Shown: in pieces, positions 45,022 to 53,684 of the stretch
Numbering within the stretch: the stretch's first letter is position 1
How the letters are laid out: every line of letters starts with the position of its first letter
Assembly: GCA_964475215.1 (NCBI GenBank)
Contig: CAYYVT010000187.1
Span: 62,001-126,000, forward strand
Origin: DATKKG01 sp964475215
GTDB lineage: Archaea > Thermoproteota > Nitrososphaeria > Conexivisphaerales > DTJL01
Reading direction: 5' to 3'
Length of the DNA stretch: 64,000 nucleotides
The notes under the pieces: model-generated
Told to the model about the DNA's origin: nothing
Seen by the model: the letters and a program-made list of their open reading frames with translations, nothing else
The model's database searches: none
Position numbers and translations under genes: made by a program

Positions 45022-45870
45022 ATGACGAAGATAACCCTCTTCTACGACCGCGTTCGGTGGGAGGAGAAACAGCTCCACGATAGAGCATCTCAGAAGGGAA
45101 TTCAGCTAGACTTCCTCGATGTGAGAGAGCTCCTCTATCCTATCCCGCGCGAAGGTAGGGCCATGGGCACCGTCCTGCAGAGGTGTGTCAGCCACTCGAG
45201 GGGGATTCGAGCCGCTCGATACTTCGAGGCTGAAGGGACGAAGGTCATCAACTCGAGCAAGACATCCGAACTCTGCAGCGACAAGTTCGCCACGGGCCTT
45301 CGGCTACAAGAGGCGGGAATACCCCACCCGAAGACGATCATGACCTTGTCAATCGAATCCGCTCTAAAGGCGGCGGAGAGGCTGGGCTATCCGGTGGTCA
45401 TGAAGCCTCTAAGCGGGTCATGGGGGAGGGAGGTGGCGGTGCTTTCTGACGAGCGATCTCTCAAATCCTACCTCGAACTGAAGGAGGGCTCAGAGAGCCC
45501 GGAGGACCACGTGTACTACCTGCAGGAATTCGTTCGGAATCCTGGCAGGGACATCAGGTCTGTGTGCGTCGGAGGTGAGATTGTGGCGTGCATATACCGA
45601 TATGCTCCCGAGGGCGAATGGAGGTCGAATGTAGCGCTGGGCGGGATAGCGAAGCCCTGCCACCTTGATGCAGCAGACAGGGAGCTCGTAATCAGGGGGG
45701 CAGAGGTTGTGGGCGGCGAGGTAGTTGGAGTCGATTCGATGGAATCTCCCCATGGCCTCGTCATCCATGAGGTCAATTCGAACGTCGAGTTCAGGGGAGC
45801 CGCCGGCGGAACGGGCGTCGACATAGCGGGCAAGATACTCGACTATGCGGTAGGGAGGTCCACCAAATGA
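45022..45870 (+). CDS. argX: LysW-glutamate ligase (ArgX/LysX family)
   Basis: 282-residue ATP-grasp ligase that attaches the substrate to the LysW tail. The ATP-binding loop LSGSWGREVAVL and the metal-binding end HEVNSNVEFRGA are present. LysX and ArgX are hard to separate by eye. Because argG and argH are here and a full DAP lysine operon is adjacent, glutamate is the likely substrate. Confidence 0.9.
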   Translation: MTKITLFYDRVRWEEKQLHDRASQKGIQLDFLDVRELLYPIPREGRAMGTVLQRCVSHSRGIRAARYFEAEGTKVINSSKTSELCSDKFATGLRLQEAGIPHPKTIMTLSIESALKAAERLGYPVVMKPLSGSWGREVAVLSDERSLKSYLELKEGSESPEDHVYYLQEFVRNPGRDIRSVCVGGEIVACIYRYAPEGEWRSNVALGGIAKPCHLDAADRELVIRGAEVVGGEVVGVDSMESPHGLVIHEVNSNVEFRGAAGGTGVDIAGKILDYAVGRSTK

Positions 45871-46916
45871 AGGTCGGCGTGCTCGGGGCGTCGGGGTTCG
45901 TTGGGGGAGAGCTCCTCAGGATTCTCCTGAGGCACCCCTCGGTCGAGGTCACCAACATATCTTCGAGAGAGTACGCTGGCGAGTTCGTGCATCGGGCTCA
46001 CCCGCACCTCAGAGGCGTGTCAAACCTCCAGTTCATATCGTATGACTTGGAAAAGGTGGTGGGCGCCAGCGACCTCGTCTTCACCTCCCTCCCCCTGAAG
46101 GCCTCGTTGGACTCCATCCCTAGGCTCGTGGCCGCAGGGGTGAAGGTCATAGACATGAGCCCGGCCTACAGGCTCCCGAAGGCAGAAGACTTCCAGCTCC
46201 ACTACAACATGGTGCACCCGGACCAGCAACTCCTATCACGCTTCGCCTACGGCCTGCCAGAGCTATACCGTTCCGCCATTGCCTCCAGCAACTTGGTCGC
46301 CAATCCGGGATGCTCTGCGCTCACGGCCATACTCGCCCTCGCACCGTTCGCCGAGATAGTCGAGCCCCATTCGGACATCATCGTTGACGCCAAGGTGGGC
46401 TCTTCGGGCTCGGGCTCCAAGCCTTCCCCCGCTGGTATGCACGCGGTTAGGTACGGAACCATACGGCCTTACAAGCTGGGCAACCATCGCCATGGCTCCG
46501 AAGTCAAGGCATTCCTCAGGTCCCGCGGCAAAGAGGGGGTGGGAGTCCTGTTCTCCGCTCATGCCGTCAACATGGTCCGTGGAATCCTCGTAACGGAATA
46601 CATCGCCACCAGCTCGCCCATCACCATCAAGGACGTCTGGCAGCGCCTACGGGGCATGTACGGCCAGGAGCACTTCATCAGGCTGGTCAGGGACAAGATG
46701 GGGAGCTTCAAGCTCCCAGACCCGAAGATCTCTATAGGCTCCAACTTCTGCGACATAGGCTTCGAGCTAGACCCAGACGGAAGACATTTGATGGTCGTGG
46801 CCGCGCTCGACAACCTAGTGAAGGGGGCGGCCGGCAACGCGGTGCAATGTATGAACGTCATGCAGGGCTATCCGGAAAGCACGGCCCTGGACCTCATTCC
46901 GATCTTCCCGGTGTAG
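45867..46916 (+). CDS. argC: LysW-glutamyl-phosphate reductase (ArgC/LysY)
   Basis: 349 residues. VGVLGASGFVGGELLRIL binds NADPH; the catalytic Cys is in NPGCSALTA; the HAVNMVRGILVT segment contains the active-site His. It reduces the carrier-bound acyl phosphate to the semialdehyde. ATGA overlap with argX. Confidence 0.92.
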   Translation: MKVGVLGASGFVGGELLRILLRHPSVEVTNISSREYAGEFVHRAHPHLRGVSNLQFISYDLEKVVGASDLVFTSLPLKASLDSIPRLVAAGVKVIDMSPAYRLPKAEDFQLHYNMVHPDQQLLSRFAYGLPELYRSAIASSNLVANPGCSALTAILALAPFAEIVEPHSDIIVDAKVGSSGSGSKPSPAGMHAVRYGTIRPYKLGNHRHGSEVKAFLRSRGKEGVGVLFSAHAVNMVRGILVTEYIATSSPITIKDVWQRLRGMYGQEHFIRLVRDKMGSFKLPDPKISIGSNFCDIGFELDPDGRHLMVVAALDNLVKGAAGNAVQCMNVMQGYPESTALDLIPIFPV

Positions 46917-46922
46917 TCTCAA

Positions 46923-47723
46923 ATGACAACAGTTGTGAAGATAGGAGGCCGGCTCACGGAAGGACCATATCTGGATGAGATCGGAAACGACCTAGCGACA
47001 AACCATGACCTTTCACCCATCCTGATAGTCCACGGAGGAGGAGACCTGGTCACCCGCTTCGGCGAGCGCATGGGGATAAAGCAGAAGTTCGTGACGGCGC
47101 CGTCGGGGGTCCGCAGCCGGTACACCGACGACGAAACCCTCCAGGTCTGCCTGATGGTCTTGGCAGGCCTCGTCAACACTCGGGTCGTCCAAGCCCTCGA
47201 GCGCCATGGCGTCCAGGCGCTGGGTTTAACGGGCGCCGACTGCGAGCTGGTCAAGGCCGAACGGCGTGAAAAGATCCTAGTCGTAGAAGGAAACAGGAAG
47301 ATGGCCATCGATGGGGGCTATTCTGGCAAGCCCTTTGCCGTCAACTCCGGCCTCATCAAGAGCCTTTTCGATTTGAAGATCGTCCCGGTTGTTGCCCCCT
47401 TGGGCATCGATGGCAAGAGAGATCTGGTGAACATGGACGGCGACTCCGCGGCCGCTGCGATCGCGTCGGGCTTGAAGGCAGACACGCTGCTCTTCCTCTC
47501 TGATGTAGACGGTCTGCTTGTAGAAGGCAAGGTCGTCTCCGAAGTTTCAGCCGCTGAGCTGGACGAGCTAGTCAAGTCCACCGGGGTGGGGATGAACCGG
47601 AAGTTGCTTTCTGCTCTCAGGGCGCTACAGGGGGGCGTTTCCAAAATCGTGATCTCCAACGGGAAGGTACAACGACCGATAAGCTCTGCGTTATCCGGAG
47701 ACAGGGGGACGGTCATCCAGTGA
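46923..47723 (+). CDS. argB: LysW-glutamate kinase (ArgB/LysZ)
   Basis: 266-residue amino acid kinase. The N-terminal KIGGRL (Lys) and IVHGGGDLV Gly-rich loops, and the FLSDVDGLLV nucleotide segment, are intact. No N-terminal regulatory helix extension, so arginine feedback through this enzyme is not obvious. It ends in a GTGA overlap with argD. Confidence 0.92.
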   Translation: MTTVVKIGGRLTEGPYLDEIGNDLATNHDLSPILIVHGGGDLVTRFGERMGIKQKFVTAPSGVRSRYTDDETLQVCLMVLAGLVNTRVVQALERHGVQALGLTGADCELVKAERREKILVVEGNRKMAIDGGYSGKPFAVNSGLIKSLFDLKIVPVVAPLGIDGKRDLVNMDGDSAAAAIASGLKADTLLFLSDVDGLLVEGKVVSEVSAAELDELVKSTGVGMNRKLLSALRALQGGVSKIVISNGKVQRPISSALSGDRGTVIQ

Positions 47724-48892
47724 GCGGCGAAATGATGAGCATCGAGGACCGTTGGCTCATCCCTGCGTACGCGAAACTTCCGGTCAAGGTCATTCGAGGA
47801 GAGGGCTCCTACGTCTGGGATGCAGATGGCAGGAGGCTCATAGATTTTGCCACTGGCTACGGGACGGCCATTTTAGGGCATTGCCCGCCACGCGTCACTG
47901 CGGCCATAGTCGAGCAGGTGAACAGGCTCATGGTCTGTCACGGCAGCCTCTACAGCGATGCTCGCGAGAGTTTCCTGAAGGCGTTGAGCACGGTTGCCCC
48001 AAAGGGCTTGGACAAGGCCTTCCTATGCAATAGCGGAGCTGAGGCCGTCGAGGCGGCCATAAAGCTAGCCGTCAAGAGATCAGGTAAGCAGGGCTTCATA
48101 GCCTTCCAGGGTGCCTACCATGGCAAGACCATCGGCGCCCTCTCCATGACCTGGGGATCGAAGTACAGGGAGCCATATCAGGGAATGCTCCTTCCAACCA
48201 AGTTCGCCAGGTTCGGAGAGGCATCAAGCGTCTCCCCCCTCATCGACGAGGATATGGCTGCCGTAATAGTTGAGCCGGTACAGGGGGAGGCAGGCGTCAG
48301 AGTCCCGCCCCTAGGCTTCCTGAAGGAGGTCGAAGAGATCTGCCGGAGCACAGGCGTCCTCCTGATAGTCGACGAAATCCAGTCTGGGATGGGAAGGACG
48401 GGTCTAATGTGGGCTCACGAACACTCCGGCGTTCATCCCGACATCATGTGCTTTGGGAAGGGCCTGGCTTCTGGCATTCCAATCGGCGCCGTCCTGACGA
48501 CTCCCGAGATTGCCGCCGCATGGACCAAGGGGGAGCACACTACCACCTTTGGGGGGAACCCCATATCTTGCGCTGCAGCCGCGGCAACTCTTAACCAAGT
48601 GGTGTCGAGCAAGCTCTGGATCAACGCAGCAGTGCAGGGCGCCAGGCTGATGGAAGTCTTCAACCGCCTTCCCCGTTCGGTCGTAAGGGAGGCGCGAGGG
48701 ATGGGGCTGATGCTCGCCGTGGAAACCCGGCAGCCCTCTACGCCAGTCGTCAAGAAGCTGCTTGCTGGAGGGCTCCTCTCTATCCCTACGGGGCTAAACG
48801 TCGTGCGGGCCCTCCCTCCCATCAACCTTGATTCCTCCGTGCTGGCGGAGGCCACGCCAATAATAGAATCTGCCTTCCAAGGGGACGCATGA
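47720..48892 (+). CDS. argD: LysW-ornithine/lysine aminotransferase (ArgD/LysJ)
   Basis: 390 residues, class III aminotransferase. LLIVDEIQSGMGRTG holds the cofactor Asp; the Schiff-base Lys is in CFGKGLASGIPIGA; the NSGAEAVEAAIKLA phosphate loop is present. It converts the carrier-bound semialdehyde to the amine. GTG 47720 overlaps the argB stop; ATG 47732 is an alternative. Confidence 0.92.
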   Translation: MSGEMMSIEDRWLIPAYAKLPVKVIRGEGSYVWDADGRRLIDFATGYGTAILGHCPPRVTAAIVEQVNRLMVCHGSLYSDARESFLKALSTVAPKGLDKAFLCNSGAEAVEAAIKLAVKRSGKQGFIAFQGAYHGKTIGALSMTWGSKYREPYQGMLLPTKFARFGEASSVSPLIDEDMAAVIVEPVQGEAGVRVPPLGFLKEVEEICRSTGVLLIVDEIQSGMGRTGLMWAHEHSGVHPDIMCFGKGLASGIPIGAVLTTPEIAAAWTKGEHTTTFGGNPISCAAAAATLNQVVSSKLWINAAVQGARLMEVFNRLPRSVVREARGMGLMLAVETRQPSTPVVKKLLAGGLLSIPTGLNVVRALPPINLDSSVLAEATPIIESAFQGDA

Positions 48893-48893
48893 A

Positions 48894-49937
48894 ATGCCTC
48901 AAGAGCTGGGGGCCATCGGCCTCCTGAGAAGCCTTGTCCGGCTGTACTCGCCAAGCGGAAGGGAGAGGGAAGTAGCCTCAGTGATCCATCGGTGGCTAGT
49001 GGCCCAGTCGGCGTTTGACAACATCGAATTCGATTCGGTCGGGAACGTCGTAGCGACAAAGGGCCCCGAGCCATACCTCCTGCTCTGCGGCCATATGGAT
49101 ACGGTGCCAGGTAGGCTCCCGGTTCTTTTCGACGGCGGCATCATACGGGGTAGAGGTGCCGTGGACGCCAAGGGTGCCCTAGCGGGGATTTGCGTCGGTG
49201 CATCTGCGGCGGCTCGCGCTGGAGCGAAGGGCCTCATGCTAGCTGCCGTAGTGGGAGAGGAGACGGAGGGGAAGGGGATGAAGTCGATTTTGGCCAAGGG
49301 GTACCAGTACGTCGGGGGGGTGTTCGGAGAGCCTTCAGGAGGCGGAATCGTAGTCGCCTACAGGGGAAGGATGGGCCTAGAGCTCGAAGTCGAGGGAAAG
49401 GCAGCACACGCTTCAAGCGCGGTCCTGGGAGTTAACGCGGTGGAAATTGGCATGGAGACGGCACTCAGGCTGAAAGAGGAGCTCTGCTCCCTAGGTTGCG
49501 CCGCTTCGATAACGATTGTCAAAGGCGGAAAGGCGGAGAACATGATTCCGGCCAAGTGCAATATAGCGATGGACGTCCGAATCCCCATCACTGTGAACAT
49601 GGAAGAGGTTCAGAGGGCCCTCCAGAAGTACGTCCGTCAAGGGATTAAGGCGAGGGTTTCCGATCTGACGCCTCCCATCAACGTAGGCAGGGCGAACCGA
49701 GTGTTTGGTTCGATGTCAGCGGCCATCACCGAAGCCGGGGTCCACCCTAGAGCCCTGGTTAAGGTGGGCACCAGCGACATGAACTCCTTCTTTCTAGCTA
49801 CCAAGGCCCCATGCGTAGCCTACGGACCTGGCGACGCCTCCCTTTCTCACACGGACAACGAGTGGGTAAGCGAGGGGGAATACCTCACCAGCGTCCGAGT
49901 CTACTCGTCGGCCATCAGGAGGGTGCTGCGAACTTGA
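48894..49937 (+). CDS. argE: LysW-ornithine/lysine hydrolase (ArgE/LysK)
   Basis: 347-residue M20-family metallohydrolase that frees ornithine (or lysine) from LysW. Metal ligands are seen in CGHMDTVPG, GAVDAKGALAG and VGEETEGKG, then GEPSGG. Last gene of the cluster, one base after argD. Ornithine carbamoyltransferase is not in this window. Confidence 0.92.
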   Translation: MPQELGAIGLLRSLVRLYSPSGREREVASVIHRWLVAQSAFDNIEFDSVGNVVATKGPEPYLLLCGHMDTVPGRLPVLFDGGIIRGRGAVDAKGALAGICVGASAAARAGAKGLMLAAVVGEETEGKGMKSILAKGYQYVGGVFGEPSGGGIVVAYRGRMGLELEVEGKAAHASSAVLGVNAVEIGMETALRLKEELCSLGCAASITIVKGGKAENMIPAKCNIAMDVRIPITVNMEEVQRALQKYVRQGIKARVSDLTPPINVGRANRVFGSMSAAITEAGVHPRALVKVGTSDMNSFFLATKAPCVAYGPGDASLSHTDNEWVSEGEYLTSVRVYSSAIRRVLRT

Positions 49938-50022
49938 TTCGAGGAAGACGAAACAAGACTTCACCCAACCGATATCATTTAAATACGCTGGTCTGGTTGC
50001 GCGCAATGTGGGTTGACCAAGG

Positions 50023-51006
50023 CTGGCGGCGATAGAGGTCAATAACCTGACCAAGCTTTATCCACCCGACCTGAAGGCAGTGGACGCGATTAGCTTCAAG
50101 GTGGAGGAGGGAGAGATATTTGGGCTGCTTGGACCCAACGGCGCTGGCAAGACCACCGTAATCAAGATGATAATCGGGCTGACGAGGCCCACCGCTGGCA
50201 CGATGCAAATCTGTGGAATCGACGCACTTTCGTCCTCCTCCCAGGTCCGCCAGATGATGGGTTACGTCCCCCAAGCCATCTCCGCTGACGGCGACCTTAC
50301 GGGATACGAAAACCTCCTGATATTTTCAAAGCTCTTCTACGTTCAGCGGAAGGACCGCCAACCAAGGATAAAGGAAGCACTGCAGTGGATGGAGCTCACG
50401 GACAGGGCGGACGACCTCGTCAAACACTACTCGGGCGGCATGATGAGACGGCTCGAAATAGCCGAGGCCATCGTGAGCCGCCCAAGGGTCCTGTTCTTGG
50501 ACGAGCCCAGCATCGGGTTGGATCCGGCATCCAAGAGACAGGTCTGGAAACACATCAAACGCCTGAACGGCGAGCTGAATATGACCGTCCTGATAACGAC
50601 GCACGATATGGCCGAGGCAGATGAGCTCTGTAGCAGGATAGCCATCATGAACCACGGCAGGTTCGTTGCCTCAGGGACTCCCAGCGAGCTCAAGCATGGC
50701 ATGGGTGGGGACGTTGTCACCGTACGGCTGTCAAGCAAGCCCGACCTGGCGTTGCCACTGGAACTGGGGAAGTCACTCCACGTGCTCGAAGATTCGATCG
50801 ACATCCTGACCTCCGACGGAGAGACGGCCATCCCTAGAATCGCAAGTTTCTATAAAGAGAATGGCTTTCAAGTCCTTTCGATGTCGCTGAACAAGCCCAC
50901 TCTAGACGACGTCTTCCTCAAGTATGCCAAGGTACGTATCGAAGAGGAGGAGAGCTACTCGCAGGCGCGTCAGTCCCGTAGAAGTTTCATGAGGCATGCT
51001 CGATAA
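50023..51006 (+). CDS. ABC-2 exporter ATP-binding protein, disturbed 5' end
   Basis: About 327 residues. Walker A GPNGAGKTT, signature HYSGGMMRR, Walker B VLFLDEPSIGLD and the switch His in TTHDMAEA are intact. The C-terminal accessory domain (about 220-300) is of the DrrA type. Conserved N-terminal residues (AAIEVNNLTKLY) lie upstream of the first canonical start, GTG 50080. In frame only CTG 50023 is available after the stop at 50014. A TATA element at 49977-49986 points to ATG 50006, which is in another frame and stops after nine codons. So either CTG initiates, or one base is missing here. Coupled to its permease by TAATG. Confidence 0.88.
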   Translation: MAAIEVNNLTKLYPPDLKAVDAISFKVEEGEIFGLLGPNGAGKTTVIKMIIGLTRPTAGTMQICGIDALSSSSQVRQMMGYVPQAISADGDLTGYENLLIFSKLFYVQRKDRQPRIKEALQWMELTDRADDLVKHYSGGMMRRLEIAEAIVSRPRVLFLDEPSIGLDPASKRQVWKHIKRLNGELNMTVLITTHDMAEADELCSRIAIMNHGRFVASGTPSELKHGMGGDVVTVRLSSKPDLALPLELGKSLHVLEDSIDILTSDGETAIPRIASFYKENGFQVLSMSLNKPTLDDVFLKYAKVRIEEEESYSQARQSRRSFMRHAR

Positions 51007-51779
51007 TGAACTCCATTACTCGGTTCATCTCCAGCTCGCTCGCCGTCGCAGAGATGGAGGCGAGGAAGATTCGTCACGATTCGACGGAGCTCTGGACTAG
51101 GTTGGTTCAACCTGCCCTCTGGCTCCTGATCTTCGGCGAAGTCTTTACCGCCATTCGAGCGATATCGACAGGTCCCTACTCCTACATTCAGTTCATTACG
51201 CCGGGAGTGTTGGCGCAATCGGTTCTCTTCGTCGCGATTTTCTACGGCATCACCGTGGTCTGGGAAAGGGATGCCGGCTTGCTCCACAAGCTCCTTTCCA
51301 CCCCGTCGCCGAGGGCTTCCATCATAGTCGGCAAGACGCTTGCTGCGGGCGTAAGAGGCATCTTTCAAGCCATCATGATATTTGCCCTGGCTCTAGTCAT
51401 CGGGGTGAACTTGAGGTTCGACGTACTTGACGTGCTCGGGGTCTTCGTCACGATAGTCGTGTTCGCCATGTGCTTCTCGAGCCTATCCATGATCCTAGCC
51501 TCGTTCCTGAAGACGCGCGACAGGATGATGGGAATCGGCCAGGCGATAACGATGCCGCTCTTCTTCGCCAGCAATGCCATCTATCCGATTTCCATGATGC
51601 CTGCCTGGTTGCAGAGCATCGCTGTGTACAATCCACTCAGCTACGGCGTAGACGCGGTCAGGGCCATGATCTTGACTGGCCAATACTCTAACCTCCCGTT
51701 GGACGCAGCCGTCCTCGGCGGCTTCACACTGCTGTTCCTATTTGTCGCATCGATCTCGATACGTGGAATGGTAGAGTAG
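51006..51779 (+). CDS. ABC-2 type exporter permease
   Basis: 257 residues, six transmembrane helices. The family segment NAIYPISMMPAWLQSIAVYNPLSY, split by the usual loop, identifies the ABC-2 membrane subunit (drug/polysaccharide exporters, DrrB-like). It pairs with the ATPase immediately upstream. The exported substrate is unknown. Confidence 0.92.
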   Translation: MNSITRFISSSLAVAEMEARKIRHDSTELWTRLVQPALWLLIFGEVFTAIRAISTGPYSYIQFITPGVLAQSVLFVAIFYGITVVWERDAGLLHKLLSTPSPRASIIVGKTLAAGVRGIFQAIMIFALALVIGVNLRFDVLDVLGVFVTIVVFAMCFSSLSMILASFLKTRDRMMGIGQAITMPLFFASNAIYPISMMPAWLQSIAVYNPLSYGVDAVRAMILTGQYSNLPLDAAVLGGFTLLFLFVASISIRGMVE

Positions 51780-51852
51780 ACTGGAGCCTTGGGCTTGGCT
51801 GACGCTGCTTGAACGAGAGAGAAACTGAAACCGTCTAGGATGCTATGGCTGG

Positions 51853-52137
51853 CTAACCGAAGAGTGCGGCCAAGCCTTCGAGGGCCTCTTCTTCCTTCTT
51901 CTCTTCCTTCTTCGCCGGAGCGGCAGCGGCGGCAGGGGCAGGTTGCGATGCGGCCGGCATTGCCACCGACGTCTTCAGCGCTTCGTCGATGTTGATCTCG
52001 CCAAGGGCCGCCACGAGCGCCTTAACCTTAATTTCGTCGGGCTGGACGCCAGCGGCAGCAATTATCTTCTTTATGCTCTCCTCGTCGACTTTCTTTCCGA
52101 GCCTGTGAAGTATGAGAGCAGCGTAGACGTACTCCAT
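51853..52137 (-). CDS. rpl12: Large-subunit ribosomal stalk protein P1 (L12)
   Basis: 94 residues. N-terminal dimerisation domain MEYVYAALILHRLGKKVDE, an Ala/Pro-rich hinge, then the charged EEKKEEEALEGLAALFG tail that binds translation factors. It forms the archaeal stalk with P0. Here it is separate from the usual rpl1-rpl10 genes, under its own TATA box (52172-52180) with a 12-base leader. Confidence 0.96.
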   Translation of the reverse strand: MEYVYAALILHRLGKKVDEESIKKIIAAAGVQPDEIKVKALVAALGEINIDEALKTSVAMPAASQPAPAAAAAPAKKEEKKEEEALEGLAALFG

Positions 52138-52181
52138 CTAATATCCCACGTCAGACAAGCACTATTCTGAAGGTATTTAGA

Positions 52182-52439
52182 CATTTCTGAAGTGGTCATT
52201 TGCATAAATTCTGAACTGGAAAGGTGCCGCTTCTCGATGAAAGCAGGAGGGTCAAGACCAAGCTACTTTATTCCATCGTCCTCAATCGATTGCACAGATC
52301 AGCATGAGATTGCTCCAGACCTTCCTCAATGAGGTGAAAGCGCAAGATTATATCACATAAGCCAGGCACCTAACGTCACCCTAGTCGTATTGGTAGTTAC
52401 TGGGCGGGGATGGTATCTGCCGAGGATATAATGAAAGCC
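52182..52439. other. Intergenic stretch with no convincing gene
   Basis: Only a 31-codon plus-strand frame (52237-52332) is worth mention; it sits about 30 bases after a GCATAAATT element, but its composition (Ser/Pro-rich) is unremarkable. No RNA fold stood out. Confidence 0.4.
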
Positions 52440-52922
52440 CTATGTCCTTAGCTTCCTTTCGATGGCTAGCCCGAAGGATACTGCCAAGGCCACCGCGACC
52501 GCGATCATGAAGCCGGGGAATTCTGGCGTGGGAGATGGGTTCAATACCACCACCTGTCCATTCATGGGATATGGGTCAACGGTGCAGGTGTAGTTGTAGG
52601 TGCCAGGGATGGTGAACGTAAAGGCGAAGGACCCACCCTCCGGCACGAGGCCCGAAGACCACCACTCCGACTGGTTCGGAAGCGACACGGTTTCGGCGGA
52701 ACCTAGGACAGCGGTCCAGTTCACCGTATCTCCAACGTTGATGGTAACCACAGCGGGGTCAAAATAATACGATTGGGTCATTCCGTCCGAGTACATCGTG
52801 ACGTACCAAGTCTTTGAAGCATGAGCTGGAGCAGGGAAAAGCAGAGAAGGAAAACCTGCAAAGATCAAGATGATGAGGCAAATCAAGAATGAGAGACGCT
52901 TGCTCTTCGACAAAGGAAACAT
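52440..52922 (-). CDS. Secreted cupredoxin-like protein with PEF-type sorting tail, copper site lost
   Basis: 160 residues. Signal peptide 1-35 (ends APAHA), cupredoxin domain 38-127, then a C-terminal tripartite signal: PEFPGF at 133-138, hydrophobic helix 139-154 and basic ERKLRT. This tail resembles PEF/PEFG-CTERM sorting signals handled by archaeosortases, one of which is at 4823-5821. Of the usual copper ligands His-Cys-His-Met, only Cys113 and Met120 remain: Glu77 (ETVSL) and Asp116 (CTVDPY) occupy the His positions. It may bind no copper or a different metal. The frame is open to 53189, but ATG 52922 starts the signal peptide and fits a TATA element near 52962. Confidence 0.82.
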   Translation of the reverse strand: MFPLSKSKRLSFLICLIILIFAGFPSLLFPAPAHASKTWYVTMYSDGMTQSYYFDPAVVTINVGDTVNWTAVLGSAETVSLPNQSEWWSSGLVPEGGSFAFTFTIPGTYNYTCTVDPYPMNGQVVVLNPSPTPEFPGFMIAVAVALAVSFGLAIERKLRT

Positions 52923-53014
52923 GGGATGAATCGAACCATCATTCCATGAGCTACGCTTTTGATAAGCCTTACGATTGGAAGAATGACTCACTGATAGGTC
53001 GAGCAGAGGGCGGG

Positions 53015-53347
53015 TCAGCGCGTGGCGAGGTTCTCCCTGTCCCTGACTTCCCCGATCATCTGGACGATCATGGCAGGGTTTATCCTCTTGAGCTGCTTCC
53101 ATTCCGTGAAGCCGTAGGTCCTCTCTCCCTCCCTGTCTGCCTTCCTTTCGTAGCGATTGCGGGCACAGTCCACCTCTGGGTGGGGGCATTGGGAGAAGAT
53201 GAAGGTGTCAAGGCAGACCGGCTCCAGGATGCACTTGAACTCTACATCTTCCAAGAAAGAAGTGGCAGATTTGGCCTTCGGGCCCGAAGGGTTGTCTTCC
53301 CTACCACGGAAGACCTCGCTGATTTCCGAGGCCGCCTCGCCTTCCAA
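53015..53347 (-). CDS. Hypothetical Cys-containing protein
   Basis: About 110 residues. Centre: DVEFKCILEPVCLDTFIF, then SQCPHPEVDCARNRYERK, giving four Cys and a His in 25 residues, a possible metal site. The C-terminus is helical and basic (ERTYGFTEWKQLKRINPAM). The frame extends to ATG 53374, but that codon lies inside the TATA-like CGTTAATATG; TTG 53347 fits the predicted transcript start. Competing plus-strand frames lack such features. Function unknown. Confidence 0.55.
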   Translation of the reverse strand: MEGEAASEISEVFRGREDNPSGPKAKSATSFLEDVEFKCILEPVCLDTFIFSQCPHPEVDCARNRYERKADREGERTYGFTEWKQLKRINPAMIVQMIGEVRDRENLATR

Positions 53348-53684
53348 ACTATCAATCCCTTGGAGGCTTGACATATTAACGCGTTACGCCTTCAGAACAT
53401 TACTGGAGGGATTGACCTCCAGAGGGCAATAAACAGAAAGATTTCTGCTCTTGAGTTTCGAGCGGCCAAGGCCCAAAAGAGAGGTAAGGGGATGGGCCTA
53501 GTCCCTATTCAATTCCCGTCCGCGACGCCTGCGGGAAATTAGTGAAGGACCTTAGGAGACACAGGGCACGCAGCCGGGTCCTCTGATTGCTTCGTGGCCG
53601 TCCGGAAACCGTCTTATAGGCCGACGAGCCAGACAAGATGGTTTTGAACCGCTTGCCCGACCGAAACAGGAGGGCGTCAGCCGC
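53348..53684. other. Intergenic stretch with possible leader peptide
   Basis: Between two divergent genes. A TATA-like CTTATAGG (53613-53620) precedes ATG 53638, which opens a 16-codon frame whose TGA overlaps the TTG start of the next gene (TTGA). A second plus-strand frame of 46 codons (from ATT 53399 to TAG near 53542) reads like protein but has no canonical start. An inverted repeat AGGGGA...TCCCT lies near 53488-53505. Confidence 0.35.

Noticed and set aside
52889..53371. 160-codon plus-strand frame opposite the Cys-rich hypothetical gene
   Set aside because: It overlaps the signal-peptide region of the cupredoxin gene and lacks a promoter at suitable spacing.
53460..53545. Possible tRNA-like segment (TTCAATTCCCG)
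   Set aside because: The five bases before the putative T loop do not pair with those after it, and no cloverleaf could be drawn.
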